DNA of 63,658 nucleotides. Origin: Bacteroidales bacterium. Lineage in GTDB: Bacteria; Bacteroidota; Bacteroidia; Bacteroidales; GCA-2748055. Below the pieces are notes generated by a model, which saw only the letters and a list, made by a program, of their open reading frames with translations, was not told the DNA's origin and made no database searches. The stretch is from NCBI GenBank assembly GCA_023138875.1, contig JAGLOO010000005.1, forward strand, positions 1 to 63,658, in the 5' to 3' direction. Made by a program: the position numbers and the translations under genes. Shown one piece after another: positions 1-7,660 of this stretch. Within the stretch, counting starts at the first letter, position 1. Each line of letters begins with the position of its first letter.

Positions 1-407
1 TCGTTTCATTTTTCTATTGATTTGACTGATAATTAACTATTTAGGGTTTGCCTTTCAAAGCCCTACCCATGGACTACTCGAGCACACTATTGCCTGCGGT
101 CGAGAACTTACAAGCTTGGGTCCCTGTTCGTAGCAACAGTCCACCGGGGCTGCTCACAGGGACAGCCCTCAGGGACAGCCCTCAGGGGCGGATAGGGAGC
201 ATCATTTATGATTGGTCTTTTACTGGTATATGGTACAGACAGGTCTGATGTCGACACTAAGGACAAATAAAATCAGGAATAGATATAAATTATCCAGTTA
301 TTAACTATTTTGATGTTGATTTGGATAATAGATATCTATCGATGGATATATTTTATCCTAAAAGCACCAAATAAGTATAGTAACCAGATAATTTATATCC
401 CTTTTCC
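1..407. other. Non-coding left edge with a 13-bp tandem repeat and a small palindrome
   Basis: No convincing gene is seen. The only open frame (48-248) has no family resemblance and its composition comes from a tandem repeat. A 13-bp unit (AGGGACAGCCCTC) occurs at 158-170 and 171-183, with a partial third copy at 184-187. A perfect 12-bp palindrome, ATAGATATCTAT, lies at 328-339, about 70 bp before the AbiEi-like start, and could be an operator, since antitoxins of this family autoregulate. That last point is inference only. Confidence 0.5.
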
Positions 408-1232
408 ATGAGTAGTCAATTGAGTTGGAGCATTATTAAGCAGTTTTCAAGCAGAAATATGTTTGGTTTTACATTTCAGGATGTGGCGAGGGAATTTCCG
501 CAGAAGAACCGTGTTCATCTGGCCAGGATACTTTCAGACATGGTCGATAAGGGTATGCTATGTAAAATAACCCGGGACAATTACCATATTATTCCTTATA
601 ATGCGGATCCGGAAACCTATGTTCCTGATGGGTATCAGGTGGCTAAATACATAATGCAGAATAAGGAGTATTATATCGGGTATGCTTCAGCAATGAAGAT
701 CCATGGGCTAACACTCCAATCTGAGGTCAAAGTATATGTGGTCACTAAAAAGCAGATGAAGCCGGCCATCAGGAGTTTCGGGGGAATTACATATCAATTC
801 ATTCAGCATGATGCAACCCGATTTTTCGGTTTCAGCAGCATCTGGATAAACCAGCTTGAGAAAGCGATGGTAAGTGATTTGGAGAGGACTATCGTGGATA
901 TTGCTACAAAGCCCCAGCTTTGTGGAGGCATCGTTGAGGTCGGAAATGCCATATTCCAGGCGAAAGCCCGGACAGATCATGATAAGCTGTTTTATTATTT
1001 CGCGAGGAATATGAATAAGTCCGCAAAAAAGAGATTCCTTTTCCTCACCGATTTATTGGGTTTGGAATGGACTACTGAACATGAAAGAATGATGGAAGAG
1101 TTGGGACCCGGCATCTCTTTATTGGATCCGGCGGCACCGGACCAAGGAAGAAAGAGGAGGAAATTTGGCTTGAAAATCAATGTGGATCCCATCCGCATTA
1201 AGAAGAAAGTCCTTCATCGAAAAATGTTTTGA
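408..1232 (+). CDS. AbiEi-type antitoxin / winged-helix transcriptional regulator, orphan
   Basis: The 274-residue protein reads like the AbiEi_1 family, the antitoxin of type IV abortive-infection toxin-antitoxin systems. It has an N-terminal winged-helix region (about 1-65, 'FTFQDVAREFPQKNRVHLARILSDMVDKG' region), a central part beginning around 'YYIGYASAMKIHGL', and a basic C-terminal tail. In known systems the antitoxin binds its own promoter and opposes AbiEii, a nucleotidyltransferase toxin encoded immediately downstream. Here no AbiEii-like frame follows: the next 700 bp hold only short repeats and an aminotransferase relic. The gene is therefore either a solitary regulator or what is left of a decayed toxin-antitoxin pair. 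The family call is fairly sure; the function as a working antitoxin is doubtful. Confidence 0.75.
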   Translation: MSSQLSWSIIKQFSSRNMFGFTFQDVAREFPQKNRVHLARILSDMVDKGMLCKITRDNYHIIPYNADPETYVPDGYQVAKYIMQNKEYYIGYASAMKIHGLTLQSEVKVYVVTKKQMKPAIRSFGGITYQFIQHDATRFFGFSSIWINQLEKAMVSDLERTIVDIATKPQLCGGIVEVGNAIFQAKARTDHDKLFYYFARNMNKSAKKRFLFLTDLLGLEWTTEHERMMEELGPGISLLDPAAPDQGRKRRKFGLKINVDPIRIKKKVLHRKMF

Positions 1233-1629
1233 TGTTCTCATCCCTGATTCCCGGATCGGTGGTTGACTCAGTCAGGTGTTCCATGGCCAGTAAATCTTTA
1301 CAAGACGACTTTAAGCTTCGGATTAAGCTTACTGACGGGAACTATCAAGCATGTAATTACTGAAATCAATGCTGGCCTGTCCAATCAGGGTCGGGCAGAG
1401 TTGGGCAGGGTCGGTATGATGGTATAGTATGCTAGTATAGGCTGTTTGTGCAGGCAGGTATCTCTTCCAGATTAGAAAAGGATCCAGCAGTCTTGGCTAC
1501 ACGATAACAGCCACTGCTCTTAGCACTGCTCTTATCACTGCTGTTAGCAATGATCTGTAAGCAATGATCTGTAAGCTTACTGTCCCGCGCTTGTTCTTTT
1601 TCTCCCGGACAAACACGCATACAAGATAA
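1233..1629. other. Intergenic region without a supported gene
   Basis: No frame here resembles a toxin partner for the upstream antitoxin or a transposase. It is punctuated by stops and by low-complexity stretches, including GGGCAGAGTTGGGCAGGG near 1391-1408. The tandem repeats at 1512-1575 are listed separately. Confidence 0.5.
1512..1575. repeat. Adjacent short tandem repeats (12-bp x3 and 14-bp x2)
   Basis: Three near-identical 12-bp units (CACTGCTCTTAG, CACTGCTCTTAT, CACTGCTGTTAG) occupy 1512-1523, 1524-1535 and 1536-1547. They run directly into two identical 14-bp units (CAATGATCTGTAAG) at 1548-1561 and 1562-1575. Read directly from the sequence; the function is unknown. Confidence 0.85.
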
Positions 1630-1911
1630 CGGGACACCCGAAAATATCAAAATCGAGAACCTATAACGCTGATTATCTATGACTTAAAAAATTACCCTGA
1701 AAGGAGTGACGAAAACAGGAAGAAACCGCTCACCGAAAAGGCCTCCTATCTGGTAAACAGAATGAAGGACCTGGGTATTCTTATGAGTACTGATGGGAAA
1801 GATAACAACCTGCTGAAAATAAAACCCCCAATGGTTTTTTCCAAACAGAATGCGGATGAACTTCTTGCCGGAGTAAGGTCAGTCCTCCTGGAAAATTATT
1901 TGGAATCATGA
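1630..1911 (+). pseudogene. 3' relic of a class III aminotransferase
   Basis: A frame without a proper start, open from just after a TAA at 1627, ends at TGA 1909-1911. From about 1735 it reads like the extreme C-terminus of pyridoxal-phosphate class III aminotransferases: 'YLVNRMKDLGILMSTDG', then 'NNLLKIKPPMVFSKQNADEL', then a final helix. In the family this stretch follows the PLP lysine and small-domain core by well over a hundred residues, and nothing of that core lies upstream. The piece is therefore a truncated remnant of roughly 60 recognisable residues. It lies upstream of, and convergent with, the phosphatase gene. Confidence 0.7.
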
Positions 1912-1944
1912 AGATGAGGAGACGGTGGAACATAGATCATTTCA

Positions 1945-3864
1945 CTATTCCTTCATCATTTGCCCGGTTAGTACCTGTCCTGAACTTGTTTCAAATCTAT
2001 AATAATATGGCCCGGGAGAGACCATATTTCCACTTTCATCCTTACCATCCCACACTGTCATATTGAATCCGCTACACTTTACACCGGCATCCAGCATTCG
2101 GATATTTTTCCCCTGTAAATCAAAAATCTTAATGTTTACAACACACCGTTCCGGTAAAATGTATTCTATCATCGTATTTATATGAAAAGGATTGGGATGG
2201 TTCTGAGAATACAAGAACGTTCCTGGAAGATGGCCGGACACAGGTATAGTCTTTGAAGATACCTGGATGTGATTTCCGGCACGGGTAAGAATGATCTGAT
2301 CGTCATAGACCCGTCGTTCAAAATCCAAGTAAGTCGAATCATCAGGATCGAATAGCGGGAAGATATAAACTGGTTTGAGTGTTGCCTTCCAGATACTATC
2401 ATCCTGAGGTAGTATATCAACTTCCAGATGACCATAATGTTTACCCCCACCAATCAGAACACTATTTTCCCATACTTCGGGAACATCCGTGTGTACGAGA
2501 AATTTTTGATGAGGATTGTCGAGACCTTCAACCGGTCCTCTCAGTCCGTCTCCCCCGGTGCCCACATCATAAAAATGAATGGTATGAATTTCTTCACTTT
2601 CATCAGGCTTAATTTCAATACCTGAAATTTCAGATCGCTCCCAAATTTCGTCATGTCCGGAGAATACAGCATCCACACCATATCGCATAAACAGTGGAGT
2701 AAGAAGACGGACAGGAACTCCCGACTGATTATCCGAGCTTTCTACAATACCCGCAGGGAATCCATGTGGCCCCACTGAATAAGGAGCATGATGAAATATT
2801 ACAAAAGTAAACAGACTATTAACCTGAGATTCTAAAAGTTGTGCCTCAAGCCATTCATACTGCTGAGAACCAAATCCAAAGTCAGGCGCATTGCCTCCCC
2901 CGGGATCATTTTCTCCCAGCAAATAAAAATTGGTGTCATCATTTGAACTGTTGGGGCTATTGTTACAGGCATCTAATACGATAAAAGTTGCCGGCCCGTA
3001 ATCAACCCGGTAATAACGACCTTCCTGTTCAGCATTGGAAGCGTGGTTGGAAGGAGCCTCAAAATATGTAAGGAACCGTTTCACAGCATGCTCCGATCCC
3101 GGCTGGTTATACTGGCCCAGGTACGGTCCTTCATAATACTCATGGTTCCCTAATGCAGCCATGATGGGAATGCTGCCTGCCAGACTTTGTTCGCGATTCC
3201 GATTCATATTATGACACCAGAATTCATCCCAATCTCGTTGTTCACCACCACTTTGAACCAGATCCCCGGCAATAAAAACAATATCAGGTTGACTTGATCG
3301 GATGACATCGAGATTATTCTGATATCCTGATGCCTGGTCTATCAAATATGAGCGCGCAACTCCAGTTAGCGGATCAACCCATTCCGAATAATTTCCGGCT
3401 GACTCAGGTTCAGTTTCAGAATCTGCATAAACGATAAAACGAATAGGCGCATTTCCATCAGGTGCTGTTCGAAAAGAGGAATTGAAATAACCGGTACCTT
3501 GAGTTACTGAATATTCATATGTTGTGTTAGGGTCAAGATCCTCAATTCTGACCCGATGACGGTATGGGATTGATGGAGCCAGTCCTTCAAAAAATGCAGT
3601 ATCCTCCCAGGCAGAATATGCCAATGCTTCTGCCAGTACCGGAATGCTGGCAATATCAATTTTCATTGTTGAGTCCGTGCTCCAATAGGAGAATAGTCCT
3701 GTTGATTGTTCTTCGGAAAACCATAGAACTGTAATGGCATCAGGAGCTGGGTTTTGTAAATAGGGAAAAACACGGAAATGATCCTGTGCTATTGAAACAC
3801 TGGAGAATAACAATGTATTAATCAGGATATAAAATTTGCGGACTATAGGGAGACTGACAATCAC
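1945..3864 (-). CDS. Secreted purple-acid-phosphatase-like metallophosphoesterase with T9SS type A tail
   Basis: This 639-residue protein has a signal peptide ending near 'VSIAQ' (residue 27), an N-terminal fibronectin-like domain of purple acid phosphatases (about 30-135), a calcineurin-like metallophosphoesterase domain (about 140-440) and a C-terminal T9SS sorting domain (about 548-639, 'NHPNPFHINTMIEY...WDGKDESGN'). Metal-site motifs seen are YADSE (D148), GDLV (D201), GNHE (N240/H241), IFHH (H358/H359) and GHDE (H404). The last motif is normally GHxH; here the second histidine is E406, and the tyrosine of GDxxY is missing. It starts with GTG two bases after the stop of the Crp/Fnr gene, so the two are almost certainly co-transcribed and translationally coupled. 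Export to the cell surface or medium is expected. The substrate (phosphomonoester or other) is not evident. Confidence 0.85.
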   Translation of the reverse strand: MIVSLPIVRKFYILINTLLFSSVSIAQDHFRVFPYLQNPAPDAITVLWFSEEQSTGLFSYWSTDSTMKIDIASIPVLAEALAYSAWEDTAFFEGLAPSIPYRHRVRIEDLDPNTTYEYSVTQGTGYFNSSFRTAPDGNAPIRFIVYADSETEPESAGNYSEWVDPLTGVARSYLIDQASGYQNNLDVIRSSQPDIVFIAGDLVQSGGEQRDWDEFWCHNMNRNREQSLAGSIPIMAALGNHEYYEGPYLGQYNQPGSEHAVKRFLTYFEAPSNHASNAEQEGRYYRVDYGPATFIVLDACNNSPNSSNDDTNFYLLGENDPGGGNAPDFGFGSQQYEWLEAQLLESQVNSLFTFVIFHHAPYSVGPHGFPAGIVESSDNQSGVPVRLLTPLFMRYGVDAVFSGHDEIWERSEISGIEIKPDESEEIHTIHFYDVGTGGDGLRGPVEGLDNPHQKFLVHTDVPEVWENSVLIGGGKHYGHLEVDILPQDDSIWKATLKPVYIFPLFDPDDSTYLDFERRVYDDQIILTRAGNHIQVSSKTIPVSGHLPGTFLYSQNHPNPFHINTMIEYILPERCVVNIKIFDLQGKNIRMLDAGVKCSGFNMTVWDGKDESGNMVSPGPYYYRFETSSGQVLTGQMMKE

Positions 3865-3866
3865 AA

Positions 3867-4562
3867 TTAACCTTTCCGGGAAATCGCATGAAGTCGGGTG
3901 TAGTCAAGGATCTCAATGGTACGCCCCTCCAGAACGATGATGCTGTCCCTTTCAAATTCCTTCAGGATCCTGATGGCGCTGTCTTTGGACAAGCTAGTAT
4001 AATCGGCAATATCCTGACGGGAGATATCTTTTCCAATAATATTGGATTCATAGATTTCTTCAGAGAGATAGATAAGCGCATCAGCAATCCTGCCATGCAT
4101 CTGTTTGTGACTCAGACTAACCATTCGTTCCAAGGACCGGCTGTAATTCCCGCTACATAGCTGTATGTACATGCCTGAAAATGTGCTATTCAATGCAAGC
4201 ACTTTCATGAAATTTTCAGTGTCTAAAAAGCAAACCAGTGTTTCCTGTACTGCAACCACACTATACCGGAGCTTGCCGTCCAGATGTACACCAGGACCTC
4301 CTATAAGACTCCAGGGTTTTTCAAAATCCAGGATCAGGTTTCGGTTATTGTAACCTTCAATGTACTTCTTAGCAAATCCCTCGATAATGGATATGAAATT
4401 ATTGGTCTGGGTACCCTGCTTGAGAATTATTTCTCCTTCATGAAAACGAACTGAATAGCGGTCCGTATTAACTATTTTCAATTCATCCTCTGTCAGGGTC
4501 TGAAACATGGGTGATTTCCGGTTGCATTTTTCACACCCAACACATAATTCCTGCACATTCAT
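3867..4562 (-). CDS. Crp/Fnr-family regulator with an FNR-like N-terminal cysteine cluster
   Basis: The 231-residue protein has an N-terminal cyclic-nucleotide-binding-type beta-barrel (about 20-130), a dimerisation helix and a C-terminal helix-turn-helix (about 178-200, 'ISRQDIADYTSLSKDSAIR'). Cysteines at 7, 10 and 13 (C-x2-C-x2-C) plus C111 resemble the four ligands of the oxygen-labile [4Fe-4S] cluster of E. coli FNR, though the spacing differs. The recognition helix ends in an acidic residue and an arginine, as in FNR and CRP. A perfect TTGAT-N4-ATCAA palindrome is centred about 55 bp upstream of the start, which suggests autoregulation. The gene is divergent from the cytochrome operon at 4760 and precedes the phosphatase gene in an operon. 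Redox sensing is inferred. Confidence 0.85.
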   Translation of the reverse strand: MNVQELCVGCEKCNRKSPMFQTLTEDELKIVNTDRYSVRFHEGEIILKQGTQTNNFISIIEGFAKKYIEGYNNRNLILDFEKPWSLIGGPGVHLDGKLRYSVVAVQETLVCFLDTENFMKVLALNSTFSGMYIQLCSGNYSRSLERMVSLSHKQMHGRIADALIYLSEEIYESNIIGKDISRQDIADYTSLSKDSAIRILKEFERDSIIVLEGRTIEILDYTRLHAISRKG

Positions 4563-4609
4563 CTTCTAATCTTCAATACAAGGAAGTAAGATACATAAAT
4601 TATATAATA

Positions 4610-4623
4610 TTGATATAGATCAA
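4610..4623. promoter_or_regulatory. Perfect FNR-type operator TTGAT-ATAG-ATCAA
   Basis: The 14-bp sequence TTGATATAGATCAA matches the FNR consensus TTGAT-N4-ATCAA at every specified base. It sits in the 197-bp gap between the divergent crp/fnr gene (its ATG is 55 bp away) and the cytochrome operon (ATG 137 bp away). Ten fixed bases would be expected far less than once by chance in a window of this size. That a Bacteroidota Crp/Fnr protein uses the same motif is inference, strengthened by a similar site at the same distance from the second crp/fnr gene. Confidence 0.7.
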
Positions 4624-4759
4624 TGTTTCTGCTGATCTATCTCTATTAAAAAGATATCAAATATCGATGTGAATTCCTTCACGCCAAGTGCGGGAACTTC
4701 TAACTTTAGTCCGTTCTATTCGACTTTAGGGAACCCATATAAATAAACACGTTGAACTT

Positions 4760-5119
4760 ATGAGAAGAGTGACATTTTTCTTGACAGGCGTGCTGATCAT
4801 TGTCCTGTCAGGGTGCTCCAAGTATGAAATCCCAAAGCCTGAGCTTCCTGAGGATATTCCAACAGACGTGAGTTATTCTGCGGATATCCAGCCCATCTTT
4901 GATGCCAAATGCGTCAACTGTCACAGTGGGGCAAATGATCCCGACCTGACGGCCGACTGGTCCTATGACGAGCTCATTGATGGCGATTATGTAGACACAG
5001 ATGATCCTTTATCAAGTGTTCTCTACGAGATATTTTCAGGAACACATGACGGTCGCGCAACAGAAGAAGAGGTTTTGTACATCCTTGGCTGGATCGTTGA
5101 GGGAGCCGAAAACAATTGA
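4760..5119 (+). CDS. Monohaem cytochrome c lipoprotein
   Basis: The 119-residue protein carries a lipoprotein signal peptide (lipobox LSGC, cysteine at about 19) and one haem motif, CVNCH, in the context 'YSADIQPIFDAKCVNCHSG'. This context is typical of small cytochrome c domains that begin with 'IQPIF...C'. It should be a lipid-anchored periplasmic electron shuttle. It is the first gene of a run transcribed in one direction with the DUF5777 barrel (22 bp later), the heptahaem cytochrome and cytochrome b. A perfect FNR-type box lies 137 bp upstream. Short monohaem proteins of this type are often found beside DUF5777 proteins in Bacteroidota. Confidence 0.85.
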   Translation: MRRVTFFLTGVLIIVLSGCSKYEIPKPELPEDIPTDVSYSADIQPIFDAKCVNCHSGANDPDLTADWSYDELIDGDYVDTDDPLSSVLYEIFSGTHDGRATEEEVLYILGWIVEGAENN

Positions 5120-5141
5120 CCTTAAGTAAAAACTTTTAGCT

Positions 5142-5990
5142 ATGAAACGAAATATCATTTTTACTACAATCACCTGCATCATTATATTTTTATTCTCAGG
5201 AATTGTCTTCTCCCAGGAGGAGGAGGAGGACAACAGACCCATTCGTCCTCCCTTTGAAACCGTGACCCTGATCGACAATCAGACCACAGTCAATCTTGAA
5301 AAAGGAGCCTTCCTGCTGGAAATCCAGCACAGGTTCTCACAGATCAAAGAGATCGCCGACCTGTTCGGGATTTATGGCAGTGCCAACACAAGGCTGGGGC
5401 TCGGCTACGGAGTCACAGACAAAATCCAACTGGGTTTTGGTACCACCCGCGACTATATGCTGCAGGACCTGGAGTGGAAATACAGCATCCTGACCCAGAC
5501 CCGATCGGGAAGGATCCCTGTTTCCCTTTCCTATTACGGCAATACAGTGCTGGATGCCCGGGACAGTAAGTACTTCGGTCCCGAAGAGGACTACAAATTC
5601 ATCTACCGCCTTTCATACCTGAACCAACTCATCGTTTCAAGGAATTTCGGAGGCTGGGGCAGTTTTATGCTTGCGCCCACCTTTGTTTATTACAATGCAG
5701 TAAAGGAAGGATACAACAACGCCAATGCTTCTATCTACTTTGGAGGAAGGATACAGGTACTGGGAATGAACTCCATCGTATTTGAATATGACCAGCCTCT
5801 GCTCATGCCCGATGAGGAAATTTATCCGAATATGGCGCTGGGTATTGAGGTAGGAACAAGTACCCATGCATTCAGGGTATTCGTTTCCAACTACAATGCC
5901 ATTGTCAAGAACAGGAGCATCGCATTCAACGGGAACAATCCGTTCGATGGCGATTTCCAGTTTGGTTTCAATATTTCAATCAGATTCTGA
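5142..5990 (+). CDS. DUF5777-family outer-membrane beta-barrel protein
   Basis: The 282-residue protein has a cleavable signal peptide (cleavage after about 'VFSQ', residue 25). After it come alternating hydrophobic/polar strands and aromatic girdle residues ending in the C-terminal phenylalanine 'FGFNISIRF', the usual end of an outer-membrane barrel. 'VTLIDNQTTVNLEKGAFLLE' and 'GLGYGVTDKIQLGFG' are characteristic of the DUF5777 family. The function of that family is not established. Its position between a monohaem lipoprotein and a membrane-anchored heptahaem cytochrome suggests a role in moving electrons or substrates across the outer membrane, by analogy with porin-cytochrome conduits, but nothing in the sequence proves this. 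It ends 7 bp before the next start. Confidence 0.8.
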   Translation: MKRNIIFTTITCIIIFLFSGIVFSQEEEEDNRPIRPPFETVTLIDNQTTVNLEKGAFLLEIQHRFSQIKEIADLFGIYGSANTRLGLGYGVTDKIQLGFGTTRDYMLQDLEWKYSILTQTRSGRIPVSLSYYGNTVLDARDSKYFGPEEDYKFIYRLSYLNQLIVSRNFGGWGSFMLAPTFVYYNAVKEGYNNANASIYFGGRIQVLGMNSIVFEYDQPLLMPDEEIYPNMALGIEVGTSTHAFRVFVSNYNAIVKNRSIAFNGNNPFDGDFQFGFNISIRF

Positions 5991-5997
5991 TCCAACT

Positions 5998-6966
5998 ATG
6001 AGAATCTATCGATACTTAATTCCAGGACTTTTCTTATTCGCAGGATTTCTATTGTTTGCACAGGATGCTGAGGGAGACAAATTAAAACCTCACTACCATG
6101 AGGTCAACGCCTATGTGGAAGAGAATGAAAGCTGCCTGAAGTGCCATGGGGAGGTAAAATATACCCTCGAAGACACCCTGTACGGGAGGACTGTTACCCA
6201 GGCCATGTGGTCCAACCTGATCCTGGACCGGGATGCATACTACTCCGGCGTACACCGCTCTTTCATGTGCACAGATTGCCATTCCAGTGAGTTTGAGGAA
6301 TTCCCCCACTCCCTTGATGTCAGAATGGAAGAGAACTTTGGATGCATCGATTGCCATGGATATGATGAAACTTTCGCCGATTACCATTTCGAAGAGATCG
6401 AGGTGGAATTCACGGAAAGCATTCACAACATGGAAGGATTCTCCTGCTGGAAATGTCATGATCCTCATGCTTACAAACCAAACATGCGGGGTACTGAAAA
6501 CATAAAAGAAGCCATTCAGCTCAACAACAGTGTGTGTCTGGATTGTCATGGTAATTTCGACAATTTCATGTTGTTCACCGACAAGGAGGAGATCAATGTG
6601 GTGGAAAGCCATAACTGGCTGCCTAATCAGGTTGCACACATTCGATCAGTCAGATGCATCGAATGTCACACTGAAGTCAACGACTCCATACTGATAGCCC
6701 ATAAGATCCTTCCAAAGACCGAGGCTGTGAAACGATGCACTGAATGTCATTCCAGGGACTCAAGGTTGATGCATAGCCTCTACAAATTCCAAAGCAAGGA
6801 AAATCGCCGGGGTGGATTTATGAATGGAGTGATCATCAACGACACTTATGTCATCGGGGCCAATCAGAATATTTTCCTGAATCGATTGAGTATTGCTATT
6901 TTTGCACTCGCTTTTCTGGTTATAGTTTTCCATACCATTTTACGAATCATCAAGTTACGCAACTAA
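5998..6966 (+). CDS. Heptahaem cytochrome c with C-terminal membrane anchor
   Basis: The start is taken at the ATG at 5998, which gives a signal peptide (residues 1-22, ending 'LLFAQ'). A longer frame beginning at 5866 lies inside the upstream gene. The 322-residue protein has seven CxxCH motifs: cysteines at about 46, 91, 116, 150, 180, 220 and 247, with further histidines available as distal ligands. A single transmembrane helix (about 288-314) is followed by basic residues, so the haems face the periplasm. The stop is one base from the start of the cytochrome b gene. The pair therefore probably forms a quinol-oxidising cytochrome b/c module that passes electrons to periplasmic or outer-membrane cytochromes. 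Confidence 0.88.
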   Translation: MRIYRYLIPGLFLFAGFLLFAQDAEGDKLKPHYHEVNAYVEENESCLKCHGEVKYTLEDTLYGRTVTQAMWSNLILDRDAYYSGVHRSFMCTDCHSSEFEEFPHSLDVRMEENFGCIDCHGYDETFADYHFEEIEVEFTESIHNMEGFSCWKCHDPHAYKPNMRGTENIKEAIQLNNSVCLDCHGNFDNFMLFTDKEEINVVESHNWLPNQVAHIRSVRCIECHTEVNDSILIAHKILPKTEAVKRCTECHSRDSRLMHSLYKFQSKENRRGGFMNGVIINDTYVIGANQNIFLNRLSIAIFALAFLVIVFHTILRIIKLRN

Positions 6967-6967
6967 A

Positions 6968-7591
6968 ATGACAAAGAGATTATATCTATACCCCGTATGG
7001 GTACGATTGTGGCACCTCCTTAATGCAGTGAGTTTCCTATTACTGGTTCTGACTGGTATTAGTCTGCATTTCATAACATCTGAAGGGAACAGCCTCATCA
7101 GGTTTGATATCTCAGTGGTAATCCATAACGTTGCCGCCATCATACTTACTTTTAATTACGGCTATTTTGTTATCGGGAACATTGTTTCCAATAATGGGAA
7201 ACACTATAAAAACTGGAGAAAGAACCTGGCCGCAAATCTCTGGAAGCAGGGCATGTATTATGCTGTTGGGATCTTTAAAAAAGAGTCTCATCCTTTCCCT
7301 GTAACCGAGGATAATAAATTCAATCCCCTGCAGAAGATCTCCTATGTACTGGCCATGTATCTGGGGATGCCTCTGCTAATCATCTCAGGACTGGGGCTGC
7401 TTTTCCCGGAAACTATTGCATATACAGTTTTTAACGTAAGTGGGCTTGTGCTGACCGCTATGTTGCATATCACCATGGGATTCATTCTGTCCCTGTTTTT
7501 ATTGATCCACCTGTATACATGTACCCTGGGTGAAAAACCGCTTACCCTTTTCAAAGGGATGATTAAGGGATATCACGACTCACACGATTGA
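6968..7591 (+). CDS. Integral-membrane cytochrome b (b561/hydrogenase-type cytochrome b family)
   Basis: The 207-residue protein has four to five hydrophobic helices and begins 'YPVWVRLWHLLNAVSF', the usual opening of di-haem cytochrome b subunits. Candidate haem-ligand histidines are H16, H34, H53, H167 and H181 in or near helices. Relatives serve as the quinone-reacting membrane subunit of formate dehydrogenases, hydrogenases and thiosulfate or tetrathionate reductases. Here the partner is the heptahaem protein encoded immediately upstream, with no catalytic molybdopterin or NiFe subunit nearby. Quinol oxidation at the cytoplasmic membrane is inferred. The gene ends the cytochrome operon; a strong bidirectional hairpin follows. 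Confidence 0.85.
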   Translation: MTKRLYLYPVWVRLWHLLNAVSFLLLVLTGISLHFITSEGNSLIRFDISVVIHNVAAIILTFNYGYFVIGNIVSNNGKHYKNWRKNLAANLWKQGMYYAVGIFKKESHPFPVTEDNKFNPLQKISYVLAMYLGMPLLIISGLGLLFPETIAYTVFNVSGLVLTAMLHITMGFILSLFLLIHLYTCTLGEKPLTLFKGMIKGYHDSHD

Positions 7592-7604
7592 TTTTATAAA
7601 ACTT

Positions 7605-7640
7605 AAAAGGAGGCTGCCCCTTTTGAGACAGCCTCCTTTT
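7605..7640. terminator. Bidirectional rho-independent terminator
   Basis: A perfect 12-bp stem (AAAAGGAGGCTG at 7605-7616 and its complement at 7629-7640) with a 12-nt loop has an A tract on one side and a T tract on the other. It lies between the convergent cytochrome b and rhodanese genes and can serve both. Confidence 0.9.
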
Positions 7641-7660
7641 TACTTTTGAGTTTCAGGAAT

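Noticed and set aside
48-248. 66-codon frame at the left edge
   Set aside because: Composed partly of a 13-bp tandem repeat, no family similarity. The nearby run of common restriction sites (CCATGG, CTCGAG, AAGCTT) was considered as a cloning trace, but they are too few and too spread to support this.
1432-1650. 72-codon minus-strand frame across the short tandem repeats
   Set aside because: Its sequence arises from the repeats and shows no start context or family features.
6082-6639. 185-codon minus-strand frame inside the heptahaem cytochrome gene
   Set aside because: The opposite strand carries seven haem motifs, a signal peptide and a membrane anchor; the antisense frame has no family features.
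4760-7591. Identification of the cytochrome operon as a known nitrite or thiosulfate reductase
   Set aside because: No NrfA-type CxxCK site, no molybdopterin or NiFe subunit and no siroheme domain are encoded here.
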